From the NCBI GenBank assembly GCA_013817465.1, contig JACDCP010000136.1, positions 1 through 8,552 of the forward strand: a DNA stretch of 8,552 nt, in the 5' to 3' direction. Position 1 is the stretch's first letter. Every line of letters begins with the position of its first letter. The stretch comes from Gammaproteobacteria bacterium. Lineage in GTDB: Bacteria > Pseudomonadota > Gammaproteobacteria > Steroidobacterales > JACDCP01. Under the pieces are notes generated by a model. It was not told where the DNA came from. It ran no database searches and was given only the letters and a program-made list of their open reading frames with translations. Both the position numbers and the translations under genes were made by a program. This document shows positions 1 through 6,642 of this stretch, piece after piece.

Positions 1-1
1 C

Positions 2-580
2 GCGCCCGAGACCCGTGCGCGCGAGCTGCTCGAAATGGACACAACCTCGTTCTGTTCCGAGCTTGGCGAGGCCAGCGACTTCGTCCTCGGGTCTATAGCC
101 GACGCCGGCCCGCGCGCGAGCTTTCCCCTGCAGGCCAGTCATGCGCCGGCTTATGTGCGCGCGCGCTGCGCGCTCATCGGCGACGCGGCACATGTCGTGC
201 ACCCGCTGGCGGGTCAGGGTGCGAATCTCGGCCTGCTCGATGCAGCCGCGCTGGCCCAGCAGATAAGGGATGCGGTAGAGTCGGGCGAGGATCCGGGGGA
301 TACCGCAACGCTGCGCCGGTACGAGCGCTGGCGTAAAGGCCATAACCTCGCCATGCTGATGGCGCTCGACGGCATTCACCGCCTGTTCGGCAGCGAGCTT
401 GCGCCGCTCGGTTTCCTGCGTCGTCTCGGGCTCGCGACGGTAGCGGGGCCGCTGAAACGTCGGCTGGCCCGGCGGGCGATGGGGCTGGATGGCGATCTGC
501 CGCGTTGCGCCCGGCGCGAAACGGTCCCGGTACAATCGGTGGCATCTCCAGCGCCGCTTCATTTATCAGCCAGCGAGTGA
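2..580 (+). CDS. UbiH/UbiI/UbiF-family FAD-dependent ubiquinone-biosynthesis hydroxylase, C-terminal half (5' truncated)
   Basis: The reading frame is open to the left edge, so the true start lies outside the window; 192 residues are visible of a family usually near 390-400. The diagnostic element is GDAAHVVHPLAGQG (visible residues about 60-73). This is the second FAD-binding motif of class A flavoprotein monooxygenases, whose Asp contacts the flavin ribityl chain. It is followed by NLGLLDAAALAQ and then RRYERWRKGHNLAMLMALDGIHRLFG, split here as RRYERWRKGHNLAM and LMALDGIHRLFG, a C-terminal helix pattern typical of UbiH, UbiI/VisC and UbiF. These enzymes hydroxylate the aromatic ring of ubiquinone precursors using O2 and NAD(P)H, at the inner face of the cytoplasmic membrane. 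The GxGxxG dinucleotide motif is off-window, so which ring position is modified cannot be told. The stop overlaps the next gene by 4 nt, suggesting cotranscription. Confidence 0.9.
   Translation, partial: APETRARELLEMDTTSFCSELGEASDFVLGSIADAGPRASFPLQASHAPAYVRARCALIGDAAHVVHPLAGQGANLGLLDAAALAQQIRDAVESGEDPGDTATLRRYERWRKGHNLAMLMALDGIHRLFGSELAPLGFLRRLGLATVAGPLKRRLARRAMGLDGDLPRCARRETVPVQSVASPAPLHLSASE
531..536 (+). promoter_or_regulatory. possible -10 element (TACAAT) inside the 3' end of the hydroxylase gene
   Basis: TACAAT matches the sigma70 -10 consensus at 5 of 6 positions and stands out in very GC-rich coding sequence, about 40 bp before the DUF4404 start. The best -35-like hexamer, TTGCGC at 505-510, is 20 bp away, which is too far for a canonical promoter. 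It could give separate expression of DUF4404 and the genes after it. Weak evidence. Confidence 0.25.
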
Positions 581-876
581 TCGATCGATTGGATCCTGGT
601 ACTGCAAACAAGCACCGGTTGGCGGAGCTGCTCGCCGAACTCGAGGTCGAGCTGGACAACGTGGATGCACTCGACGACGTTGGTCGCGCGCGCATGTGCG
701 CCGTACAGGCGGAGATCGCCCGGGCGCTCGAACGCCGCGATCCGGAGGCGCCGGATGTGCTCGCCGGCCTGGCCGACCCGGTGCAGCGCTCCATCGACGA
801 ATTCGAGAAAACGCATCCCCGGCTCACGTTCACGCTCGGGCGGATCCTCGATACGTTGAATAAAATCGGCGTCTAG
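577..876 (+). CDS. DUF4404 family small protein
   Basis: A small acidic, helical protein of about 99 residues from the GTG at 577. The core reads HRLAELLAELEVELDNV at the front and SIDEFEKTHPRLTFTLGRILDTLNKIGV (in pieces SIDEFEKTHPRLTF and LGRILDTLNKIGV) at the end. That is the usual DUF4404 ending: an amphipathic helix, a 'HP' turn, then a hydrophobic helix finishing near 'IGI/IGV'. No signal peptide, membrane segment or catalytic residues are seen, and the function is unknown. GTG 577 gives a GTGA overlap with the upstream stop (578-580), which fits translational coupling. TTG 589 is a possible alternative start. The frame runs open further upstream to an ATG at 505, but that lies inside the hydroxylase gene and would add residues not expected for the family. 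The family call is from pattern memory of the C-terminal half. Confidence 0.75.
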   Translation: MIDRLDPGTANKHRLAELLAELEVELDNVDALDDVGRARMCAVQAEIARALERRDPEAPDVLAGLADPVQRSIDEFEKTHPRLTFTLGRILDTLNKIGV

Positions 877-929
877 GATGGGCTCCGGTATCGGGCCGGC
901 TCGCTCATAAGACCGCACGAGCCCTCTGC

Positions 930-2057
930 ATGCGGGTCGAAAAGCTTCGCGCCAGGCTCGAATCCCTGCTCGCCGAGGCGGGCGTGCGTCTCGACGGGCC
1001 TCAACCCTGGGACGTGCGGGTACGCGACGAACGTCTTTATGACCGCGTTTTTGCGCAAGGCTCACTCGGCATCGGCGAAGCTTACGTCGACGGCTGGTGG
1101 GATTGCCCGCGGCTCGATGAGCTGTTCCATCGCCTGTTCGCGGCCGGCCTCCAGCAGCGCTTCCGCGGCCTGTCGCTGGCGCTCCAGACCTTGCAAAGCC
1201 GCCTCGTCAATCAGCAGAGGCTTTCGCGGGCGCGCGAGGTCGCAGATCGGCACTACGATCTCGGCAACGAGCTTTACAGATGCATGCTCGACCGCCGCAT
1301 GATCTATAGCTGCGCGTACTGGGAAAACGCGGCCGATCTCGATGAAGCGCAGGAGCGCAAGCTCGATCTCGTCTGCCGCAAGCTCGGCCTCACCGCCGGC
1401 ATGCGGGTGCTCGACATCGGCTGCGGCTGGGGCGGGGCGGCGCGCTTCGCGGCCGAACGCTACGGCGTCGAAGTAATCGGCATCACGGTATCCGAGCAGC
1501 AAGCAGTGCTCGCGCGTCAGCGCTGCGCCGGGCTGCCGATCGAGATCCGGGTGGCGGACTATCGCGAGATCGACGGGCGTTACGACCGGGTATTTTCACT
1601 CGGCATGTTCGAGCATGTCGGTTACCGGAATTATTCGCGGTTCATGCGCAAGGTCCGGGAGCTGCTCGCAACGGATGGCCTGTTCCTTCTGCACACCATC
1701 GGGGCCTCCGCCTCCGTGACCATGACCGATCCCTGGATCGCCCGCTATATTTTTCCGAATTCCATGCTGCCCTCCGCGCGGCAGATCATGGCTGCCACCG
1801 AGGGGGTTTTCGTCATGGAGGACTGGCAGAACTTCGGCTTCGACTACGACCGGACGCTGCTCTGCTGGCACGACAACGTCGAGCGCGCCTGGGACACACT
1901 GTGCGCGCGGTACGACGAGCGTTTCCGGCGTATGTGGGCCTACTATCTGTTGTCGTCCGCAGGCACGTTCCGGGCGCGCAGGAACCAGCTCTGGCAGATC
2001 GTGTTCGCACCGCGCGGCGTGTCGGGCGGCTACCGGTTTCGACGGGCGGGATCATGA
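930..2057 (+). CDS. cfa: cyclopropane-fatty-acyl-phospholipid synthase
   Basis: Cfa transfers a methylene group from S-adenosylmethionine to cis double bonds of unsaturated acyl chains in membrane phospholipids. It is a soluble enzyme acting at the cytoplasmic membrane surface. At 375 residues it is close to E. coli Cfa (382) and collinear with it. The N-terminal domain includes GSLGIGEAYVDGWW (44-57) and HYDLGNELY (108-116). The active-site Cys is C128 in YSCAYW. The SAM-binding loop is VLDIGCGWGG (160-169). MFEHVG (E228), LLHTIG (H255) and the FDYDRTL tyrosine (Y306) align with the E. coli Glu, His and Tyr that hold the bicarbonate base. DPWIxxYIFPN and the FRARxxQLWQ C terminus are also typical. 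ATG 930 is chosen because it places the N terminus near E. coli length; no strong Shine-Dalgarno precedes it. The gene lies 53 bp after DUF4404 and its stop overlaps the next start as ATGA. Confidence 0.96.
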   Translation: MRVEKLRARLESLLAEAGVRLDGPQPWDVRVRDERLYDRVFAQGSLGIGEAYVDGWWDCPRLDELFHRLFAAGLQQRFRGLSLALQTLQSRLVNQQRLSRAREVADRHYDLGNELYRCMLDRRMIYSCAYWENAADLDEAQERKLDLVCRKLGLTAGMRVLDIGCGWGGAARFAAERYGVEVIGITVSEQQAVLARQRCAGLPIEIRVADYREIDGRYDRVFSLGMFEHVGYRNYSRFMRKVRELLATDGLFLLHTIGASASVTMTDPWIARYIFPNSMLPSARQIMAATEGVFVMEDWQNFGFDYDRTLLCWHDNVERAWDTLCARYDERFRRMWAYYLLSSAGTFRARRNQLWQIVFAPRGVSGGYRFRRAGS

Positions 2058-3697
2058 GACAGGCTCATATCGGTTTCACGCAGGCGCCGCCGGCGCTCGG
2101 CAACCAGTACGCGGAGGACCGCGTGTTGCGCTCTTATCTGCGGCGCATTCTGCCGTCGGATGTCCTCGCTGCGCTCGAGCCGGAGTTCGACGACATGGGT
2201 GCGCTTGCCGGCGGCGAACTGTATGAGCTGCAGCTCGCAGACCGTCTCAACGAGCCGCGGCTGGTGCAGTGGGATGCGTGGGGCGAGCGCGTCGATCGTA
2301 TCGAGATCACGTCGCTCTGGCGCCGGGCCGAGCGCATTGCCGCCGAGCGCGGGATTGTCGCCAGCGCCTATGACGGCGGCCACGGGTGGATGAACCGCGT
2401 TCACCAGTTCGCGCTCGTTTACCTGTTTCATCCATCGACGGACGTGTACACCTGTCCGCTGTCGATGTCCGACGGCGCGGCGCGCACGCTGCTCGCAGCC
2501 GGCAACCAGGCGCTCATCGAGCGCGCGGTCGGATATCTGACGAGTCGCGACCCGGCGTGCTTCTGGACCAGCGGCCAGTGGATGACCGAGACGAGCGGCG
2601 GCTCTGACGTGGGCGGCTCGGAGACCGTCGCGCGGCCGGACGCCGGAGGCGGCTGGCGGCTTTATGGCCGCAAATGGTTTACTTCCGCGATCGGCTCGCA
2701 GATGGCGTTGACGCTGGCGCGGCCCGAAGGCAATCCGGAGCGGGGGCGTGGCCTCGCGCTGTTCTATGTCGAAACCCGCGACGCGGCCGGCCGGCCGAAC
2801 AATATCCGTGTCGATCGGCTCAAGGACAAGCTCGGCACGCGCAAGGTGCCGACCGCCGAGCTGACGCTCGATGGCACGAAGGCTGAGCTCGTGCTCGGCG
2901 CGGATAACGGCGTGCGCAACATCGTGCCGATGCTGCGGCTGACGCGGACATGGAACAGCGTCTGCGCAGTCGCTTTCATGCGTCGCGGTATCGCGCTCGC
3001 GAGCGACTACGCGCACAGGCGCAAAGTATTCGGCGCATCGCTTGCCGAGCAGCCGCTGCACGTCGATACACTTGCCGCTATCCAGGCCGAAACGGAAGCG
3101 GCGTTTCATCTGACGTTCCTGCTCGTCGAGTTGATCGGTCGCGATGAAGCGCGGGAAATCGACGAGGCCGGGTGTGCGCTGCTCCGGTTGCTCACCTCGA
3201 TCGCCAAGCTCACCACCGGTCGCCAGGCCGTCGCCGCGGCGAGCGAGGTGCTCGAGGCATTCGGCGGCGCGGGCTACATCGAGGACACAGGCCTTCCGAT
3301 GCTGCTGCGCGACAGCCAGGTGCTGACGATCTGGGAAGGCACGACAAACGTGCTCGCACTCGACGCGTTGCGCGCGCTCGAGGATGGAGCGAGCCTGCAC
3401 GCCCTCCAGGCGCTCATCGGGCGCGCGCGCAAGGGATTGCGGGATCGCGAGCTCGTGGAGGCTGGAAGCACGGCGGCAGCGTCGGTCGACCGGGCGGCCG
3501 CCTGGCTCGCTCGAGCGCGGGTCGGTGGCCGTGACTCGCTCGAAGCAGGCGCCCGGCGATTCGCATTGTCAATCGGTCGCGCGCTGGCGCTCGCATTGAC
3601 CGCGGCCCACGCGCAGTGGTCGCTGGATGTCGAAAAAGACAGCCGCTCGCGTGCCGCGGCCCTGCGTTTTGCGCAACTCGGCGTCAATCTCGTGTAA
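2054..3697 (+). CDS. AidB-like acyl-CoA dehydrogenase family protein
   Basis: A 547-residue flavoprotein collinear with E. coli AidB (541 residues). An AidB-type N-terminal extension (about 1-170) precedes the dehydrogenase core. MTETSGGSDV (177-186) and RKWFTSA (206-212) are the FAD/substrate-binding middle-domain signatures. RLKDKLGTR (255-263) and YAHRRKVFG (319-327) follow. IWEGTTNVLALDALR (426-440) holds the presumed catalytic base E428 and R440, with the same 12-residue spacing as E425 and R437 of AidB. Family members oxidise acyl-CoA substrates with FAD. AidB itself has only weak isovaleryl-CoA dehydrogenase activity and also binds DNA as part of the alkylation response, so a repair or a lipid role are both possible. 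ATG 2054 forms an ATGA overlap with the cfa stop. The frame is open upstream, but only inside cfa. The cfa linkage favours a fatty-acid function by inference only. Confidence 0.88.
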   Translation: MRQAHIGFTQAPPALGNQYAEDRVLRSYLRRILPSDVLAALEPEFDDMGALAGGELYELQLADRLNEPRLVQWDAWGERVDRIEITSLWRRAERIAAERGIVASAYDGGHGWMNRVHQFALVYLFHPSTDVYTCPLSMSDGAARTLLAAGNQALIERAVGYLTSRDPACFWTSGQWMTETSGGSDVGGSETVARPDAGGGWRLYGRKWFTSAIGSQMALTLARPEGNPERGRGLALFYVETRDAAGRPNNIRVDRLKDKLGTRKVPTAELTLDGTKAELVLGADNGVRNIVPMLRLTRTWNSVCAVAFMRRGIALASDYAHRRKVFGASLAEQPLHVDTLAAIQAETEAAFHLTFLLVELIGRDEAREIDEAGCALLRLLTSIAKLTTGRQAVAAASEVLEAFGGAGYIEDTGLPMLLRDSQVLTIWEGTTNVLALDALRALEDGASLHALQALIGRARKGLRDRELVEAGSTAAASVDRAAAWLARARVGGRDSLEAGARRFALSIGRALALALTAAHAQWSLDVEKDSRSRAAALRFAQLGVNLV

Positions 3698-3698
3698 G

Positions 3699-3814
3699 AC
3701 GGTGCCGGGTTTCAGTATTTCGGTTATTTCTCGGATTGCCGCAACATTGCCGTGCTCCATGGCAGTACTTTTCGGGAGTTGAAGAACAACCGAAATACCG
3801 AAATCCGACACCAT
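3699..3814. repeat. long imperfect inverted repeat in the intergenic spacer
   Basis: Two 27-nt arms, 3699-3725 and 3788-3814, are inverted copies matching at 23 of 27 positions, separated by 62 nt. All four differences are transitions. As RNA, the plus strand would pair 24 of 27 positions counting one G-U. The minus strand would pair 26 of 27 because three differences become G-U. The right arm contains CCGAAAT twice at 8-nt spacing (3790-3796, 3798-3804), and ATTTCGG-type units recur at 3717-3723 and 3726-3734. No T-run follows, so this is not a simple intrinsic terminator. No target-site duplication is evident. It could be a small non-autonomous element, a regulator-binding array, or a large hairpin that stabilises or ends the upstream transcript. 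Confidence 0.6.
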
Positions 3815-3864
3815 TGCCGCGCGAAAATGCATGACGGTGACAATGCGACAGACTATCCGGAAAA

Positions 3865-3893
3865 TTGAGTTTCACTCCTGAACCGACTACGCT
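3865..3893 (+). promoter_or_regulatory. candidate sigma70 promoter for the UUP1/ATP-grasp operon
   Basis: TTGAGT (3865-3870, 4 of 6 to the -35 consensus) and TACGCT (3888-3893, 3 of 6) are separated by exactly 17 bp. They lie about 78 bp before the UUP1 start and 50 bp after the inverted repeat. The hexamers are modest, but position and spacing are right. Confidence 0.4.
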
Positions 3894-3970
3894 AGGCGCC
3901 CCGCCCGGCACGCAAGCACAAGGATCGTGGCCGATAAGAATGCACACGAGCAATTGATTCCCGCACACGA

Positions 3971-5497
3971 ATGAACCGGCGTCATCTTTACGGTCTGGTG
4001 CTCGCGCTCATTGCGATCGCCGCCGGCATGTTTCTGTACAAGTGGCAGGTGCTCGGATTTCCGCTGCGGCCGGGCGCGGACACGAACGCCTGGACCATCG
4101 AGGCTTCGGTGAGTTTTCGCGCGGGCCCCGGTTCCGTGCGCGTGAATCTGCATATCCCGAGCCTCACGCCCGGCTACACACTGCTCGATGAGAACTTCGT
4201 CTCGCGCGGCTACGGGCTGAATACGAGCTACGTGCCAGGCGGGCGCAGCGCGCAATGGGCAGTGCGCCGCGTGAGCGGCGAGCAAACCCTCTATTACCGC
4301 GCCGTGGTCTATGAGGATCGCAGCAGCATCGACGCGGACACGACGCCGCCGTTTCCGCCCGAGCCGGTCCTCGAAGAGCCTTATGCGACGGCATTGCGCG
4401 AGCTGGTCGCCGAGGTTCGCGAGCATTCGGCGGATATCGAGACGTTCACGGCGGAGTTGCTCAAGCAACTCAACGACCCGTCCCCCGATCAGTACATCGA
4501 TCTGTTCCTCAACCAGGTGCGAACGCCGACCGAGCGCGCGCAGGTGGCGACGACACTGCTGGCCGGCGCGCGCATCCCGGCGCGCGTCGCGCACGGCATC
4601 TACCTCGAGGACAAGCAGCGGCGCGCCGGCGTTATACCGCTGCTCGAAGTGCACAACGGCGACGAGTGGCTCTATTTCGATCCGGTGACGGGCGCCGAGG
4701 GCTTGCCGGACGATTTCCTGATCTGGTGGCGCGGCAGCGAGCCGCTTGCGCGCATCGAAGGCGGCGGCCAGGCCGACGTGCAGCTCGCCGTTCAGCACAA
4801 CGTCATCGATGCGATGCTCGTGGCCGAGCAACGCGCCGACCAGCGCCAGTCGCGGCTGGTCGAGTTCTCCCTGTTCGGCCTGCCCATTCAGACGCAGTCG
4901 GTGTACTCGGTGCTGCTGATGATTCCGATCGGCGCATTCGTGATGCTTTTGATGCGCAACGTCATAGGCATCTCCACCTTCGGCACCTTCATGCCGGTGC
5001 TCGTCGCCCTCGCATTCCGGGAGACGCAACTCATCGGCGGCATCGTGCTGTTTACCCTCATCGTGACGCTCGGTCTCATGGTGCGGTTCTACCTCGAGCA
5101 GCTCAGGTTACTGTTGGTTCCACGGCTCACGTCCGTGCTCATCGTCGTCGTGTTGCTGATGGTCGGCGTAAGCGTGTTCTCGCATCGTCTGGGACTGGAG
5201 ACTGGCCTGTCCGTGGCCCTGTTTCCGATGGTTATCCTCGCCATGGTCATCGAACGCATGTCCATCGTCTGGGAGGAGCGCGGAGCGGCCGAGGCGATCA
5301 AGGAAGGCCTCGGCAGCCTGCTGGTCGCGGCCGTGGCCTATCTGGTGATGGATATCGATACGCTCGAAAACCTTGTTTTTGTCTATCCCGAGCTGCTGCT
5401 CATCGTGCTCGCAGGCTCGCTGCTGCTCGGCCGCTACAACGGATACCGGCTGCTGGAGCTGATCCGGTTCCGGGCCCTGAGCAAGACGATCGGCTGA
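3971..5497 (+). CDS. UUP1-family membrane protein: inactive transglutaminase domain fused to a multi-TM module
   Basis: A 508-residue inner-membrane protein. Helix 7-23 anchors an extracytoplasmic region (about 30-305). That region contains a transglutaminase-like fold: TERAQVATTLLAGARIPARV (186-205), then LEVHNGDEWLYFDPVTG (225-241). Active transglutaminases carry the nucleophilic Cys where this sequence reads TPTERAQ, so the domain is predicted catalytically dead and perhaps a binding module. The C-terminal membrane module has hydrophobic stretches near 311-329, 354-374, 384-404, 412-428, 446-462 and 468-488. It includes the family motif IGISTFGTFMPVLVALAF (332-349, possibly membrane-embedded) and the cytoplasmic ERMSIVWEERGAAEAIKEG (428-446). 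This matches the Transglut_i_TM plus 7TM_transglut architecture. ATG 3971 is the only plausible start, since an in-frame stop lies at 3935; its Shine-Dalgarno is poor. The next gene starts on its stop codon, implying a joint function with the ATP-grasp enzyme. Biochemical role unknown. Confidence 0.88.
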   Translation: MNRRHLYGLVLALIAIAAGMFLYKWQVLGFPLRPGADTNAWTIEASVSFRAGPGSVRVNLHIPSLTPGYTLLDENFVSRGYGLNTSYVPGGRSAQWAVRRVSGEQTLYYRAVVYEDRSSIDADTTPPFPPEPVLEEPYATALRELVAEVREHSADIETFTAELLKQLNDPSPDQYIDLFLNQVRTPTERAQVATTLLAGARIPARVAHGIYLEDKQRRAGVIPLLEVHNGDEWLYFDPVTGAEGLPDDFLIWWRGSEPLARIEGGGQADVQLAVQHNVIDAMLVAEQRADQRQSRLVEFSLFGLPIQTQSVYSVLLMIPIGAFVMLLMRNVIGISTFGTFMPVLVALAFRETQLIGGIVLFTLIVTLGLMVRFYLEQLRLLLVPRLTSVLIVVVLLMVGVSVFSHRLGLETGLSVALFPMVILAMVIERMSIVWEERGAAEAIKEGLGSLLVAAVAYLVMDIDTLENLVFVYPELLLIVLAGSLLLGRYNGYRLLELIRFRALSKTIG

Positions 5498-6528
5498 TGG
5501 TCTTCGATTTGCGTTGTCGCCTGCGCCAGCAGGGCGTGCTCGGCATCAACCAGCGCAATGCCGACTTCGTGCTGCGCTACAACGCGCGGCGACTCTACCC
5601 GCTCGTGGACGACAAGCTCAAGACCAAGCAGCTCGCCATCGAGGCCGGCATGGCCGTGCCGGAGCTTTACGGGGTTATCGAGACGCAGCATCAGATCCGC
5701 GACCTGCCTAAGATAGTCGGGGAGCGGACCGATTTCGTCATCAAGCCGGCGCACGGCAGCGGCGGCGACGGCATCATGGTAATCACCGGGCGGCGCAAGA
5801 ACCGGTACCGGCGCGTGAATGGCCTGCTCATCGACGAGGATGAGCTCGAGCACCACATTTCAAACACGATCAACGGCCAGTACAGCCTGGGCGGAGTGCC
5901 CGACAGGGCGATGATCGAGTATCGCGTGCAGTTCGATCCGCTGTTCGAGGCGATCAGTTACCTCGGCGTGCCGGATATCCGCGTGATCGTTTTCCAGGGC
6001 TATCCGGTTATGTCCATGGTGCGCCTGCCGACGCGTCAATCCGACGGTAAGGCCAATCTGCACCAGGGCGCGATCGGCGTCGGCATCGATATCGCGCGCG
6101 GCGAAACCCTGCGCGGCGTGTGGGGCAATGAAATCATCAGCGAGCATCCGGACACGCTGCACCCGATTTCCGGCGTCGCGATCCCGAACTGGCCGCTCAT
6201 CCTCGAGCTGGCCGCGGGCTGCTACGAGATGACGGGCCTCGGCTACATCGGTGTGGATATCGTGCTCGATCGCGACCTCGGCCCCCTCATCCTCGAGCTA
6301 AACGCACGCCCCGGCCTCAACATCCAGATCGCCAATGCCATCGGCATCCATCACCGTCTGAAGCTCGTCGAACGTGATGGAGATCCGCGCGCGCCGGTCG
6401 CGCAACGCATCGCGTTTGCGGTCGGACACTTCGAAACCGCGAAACCGGAGATGGCCGGCGAGCACGCTGCTTCGTCCAGGCCGGAAGTCGCCGGCGCTCA
6501 GCCCGAACAGCCGCACGCGCCCGGCTGA
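5497..6528 (+). CDS. RimK-related ATP-grasp ligase (alpha-L-glutamate ligase-like protein)
   Basis: A 343-residue cytoplasmic ATP-grasp enzyme of the RimK-related glutamate-ligase-like family that travels with UUP1 proteins. DDKLKTKQLAIEAGMAVPEL (38-57, exactly 20 residues) is the pre-ATP-grasp helix. FVIKPAHGSGGDGI (80-93) supplies the ATP-binding Lys83 and the glycine-rich loop. GVDIVL (D254) and LILELNARPGLN (E267, N269) supply the Mg-ATP ligands. The chemistry expected of the fold is ATP-dependent acyl-phosphate formation and ligation to an amine. Acceptor and donor are unknown, and glutamate is only suggested by the family name. ATG 5497 overlaps the UUP1 stop by one base (TGATG). Longer open frame upstream is a shadow inside UUP1. 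Residues about 312-343, after the last conserved helix, form a tail rich in Ala, Pro, Glu and Ser that looks disordered. The pair suggests a ligase working on something sensed or exported by the membrane partner. Confidence 0.9.
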   Translation: MVFDLRCRLRQQGVLGINQRNADFVLRYNARRLYPLVDDKLKTKQLAIEAGMAVPELYGVIETQHQIRDLPKIVGERTDFVIKPAHGSGGDGIMVITGRRKNRYRRVNGLLIDEDELEHHISNTINGQYSLGGVPDRAMIEYRVQFDPLFEAISYLGVPDIRVIVFQGYPVMSMVRLPTRQSDGKANLHQGAIGVGIDIARGETLRGVWGNEIISEHPDTLHPISGVAIPNWPLILELAAGCYEMTGLGYIGVDIVLDRDLGPLILELNARPGLNIQIANAIGIHHRLKLVERDGDPRAPVAQRIAFAVGHFETAKPEMAGEHAASSRPEVAGAQPEQPHAPG

Positions 6529-6596
6529 GAATTAAAGCGGGCGAAGGACTGGCGCGTCCGGCGCACTGCCCCGTCGCCACACTGACTGGTACCGCC

Positions 6597-6609
6597 AATC
6601 TGTCAGATT
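6597..6609. promoter_or_regulatory. 13-bp palindrome upstream of vapBC (candidate operator)
   Basis: AATCTG-T-CAGATT is a perfect inverted repeat of 6-bp arms around a single base, about 27 bp upstream of the vapBC -35. VapB/AbrB-type antitoxins usually bind inverted repeats near their own promoter, so it is a candidate operator. A chance palindrome of this size is possible. Confidence 0.4.
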
Positions 6610-6617
6610 TAATACCG

Positions 6618-6642
6618 TTGACAATGGAGTATGTATTGCCAA
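6618..6642. promoter_or_regulatory. inverted repeat overlapping the vapBC -35 (candidate VapB operator)
   Basis: TTGACAAT (6618-6625) and ATTGCCAA (6635-6642) are inverted copies at 7 of 8 positions with a 9-bp spacer. The right arm covers the -35 hexamer, where bound VapB or VapBC would block RNA polymerase. Autorepression is the rule for VapBC modules; assignment of this site is inference. Confidence 0.45.

Noticed and set aside
861..866. TAAAAT as a -10 for cfa
   Set aside because: It encodes part of the conserved LNKIGV end of DUF4404 and has no -35 at a usable distance.
1901..2053. Upstream extension of the acyl-CoA dehydrogenase frame
   Set aside because: It lies wholly inside cfa, while ATG 2054 gives an AidB-like length and an ATGA overlap.
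2030..3400. 456-codon open frame on the minus strand, antisense to the AidB-like gene
   Set aside because: The translation is Arg/His/Ala-rich with no recognisable domain, and it lies opposite a clear acyl-CoA dehydrogenase; it is typical of a high-GC shadow frame.
3699..3814. The inverted repeat as a CRISPR unit or an intrinsic terminator
   Set aside because: There are only two arms in inverted orientation, no spacer series, a 62-nt interior and no T-run.
3887..5029. 380-codon minus-strand open frame opposite the UUP1 gene and its promoter
   Set aside because: Composition is biased (Arg, His, Ala, Gln), there are no motifs, and the opposite frame is a well-supported membrane protein.
4666..5496. 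Upstream extension of the ATP-grasp frame by 277 codons
   Set aside because: The extension overlaps UUP1 and is Arg/Ala-rich without similarity to the family; ATG 5497 matches the known N terminus and the one-base overlap.
6518..6542. GCCCG...CGGGC as a terminator after the ATP-grasp gene
   Set aside because: Only 5 pairs around a 14-nt loop and no T-run; probably chance in GC-rich sequence.
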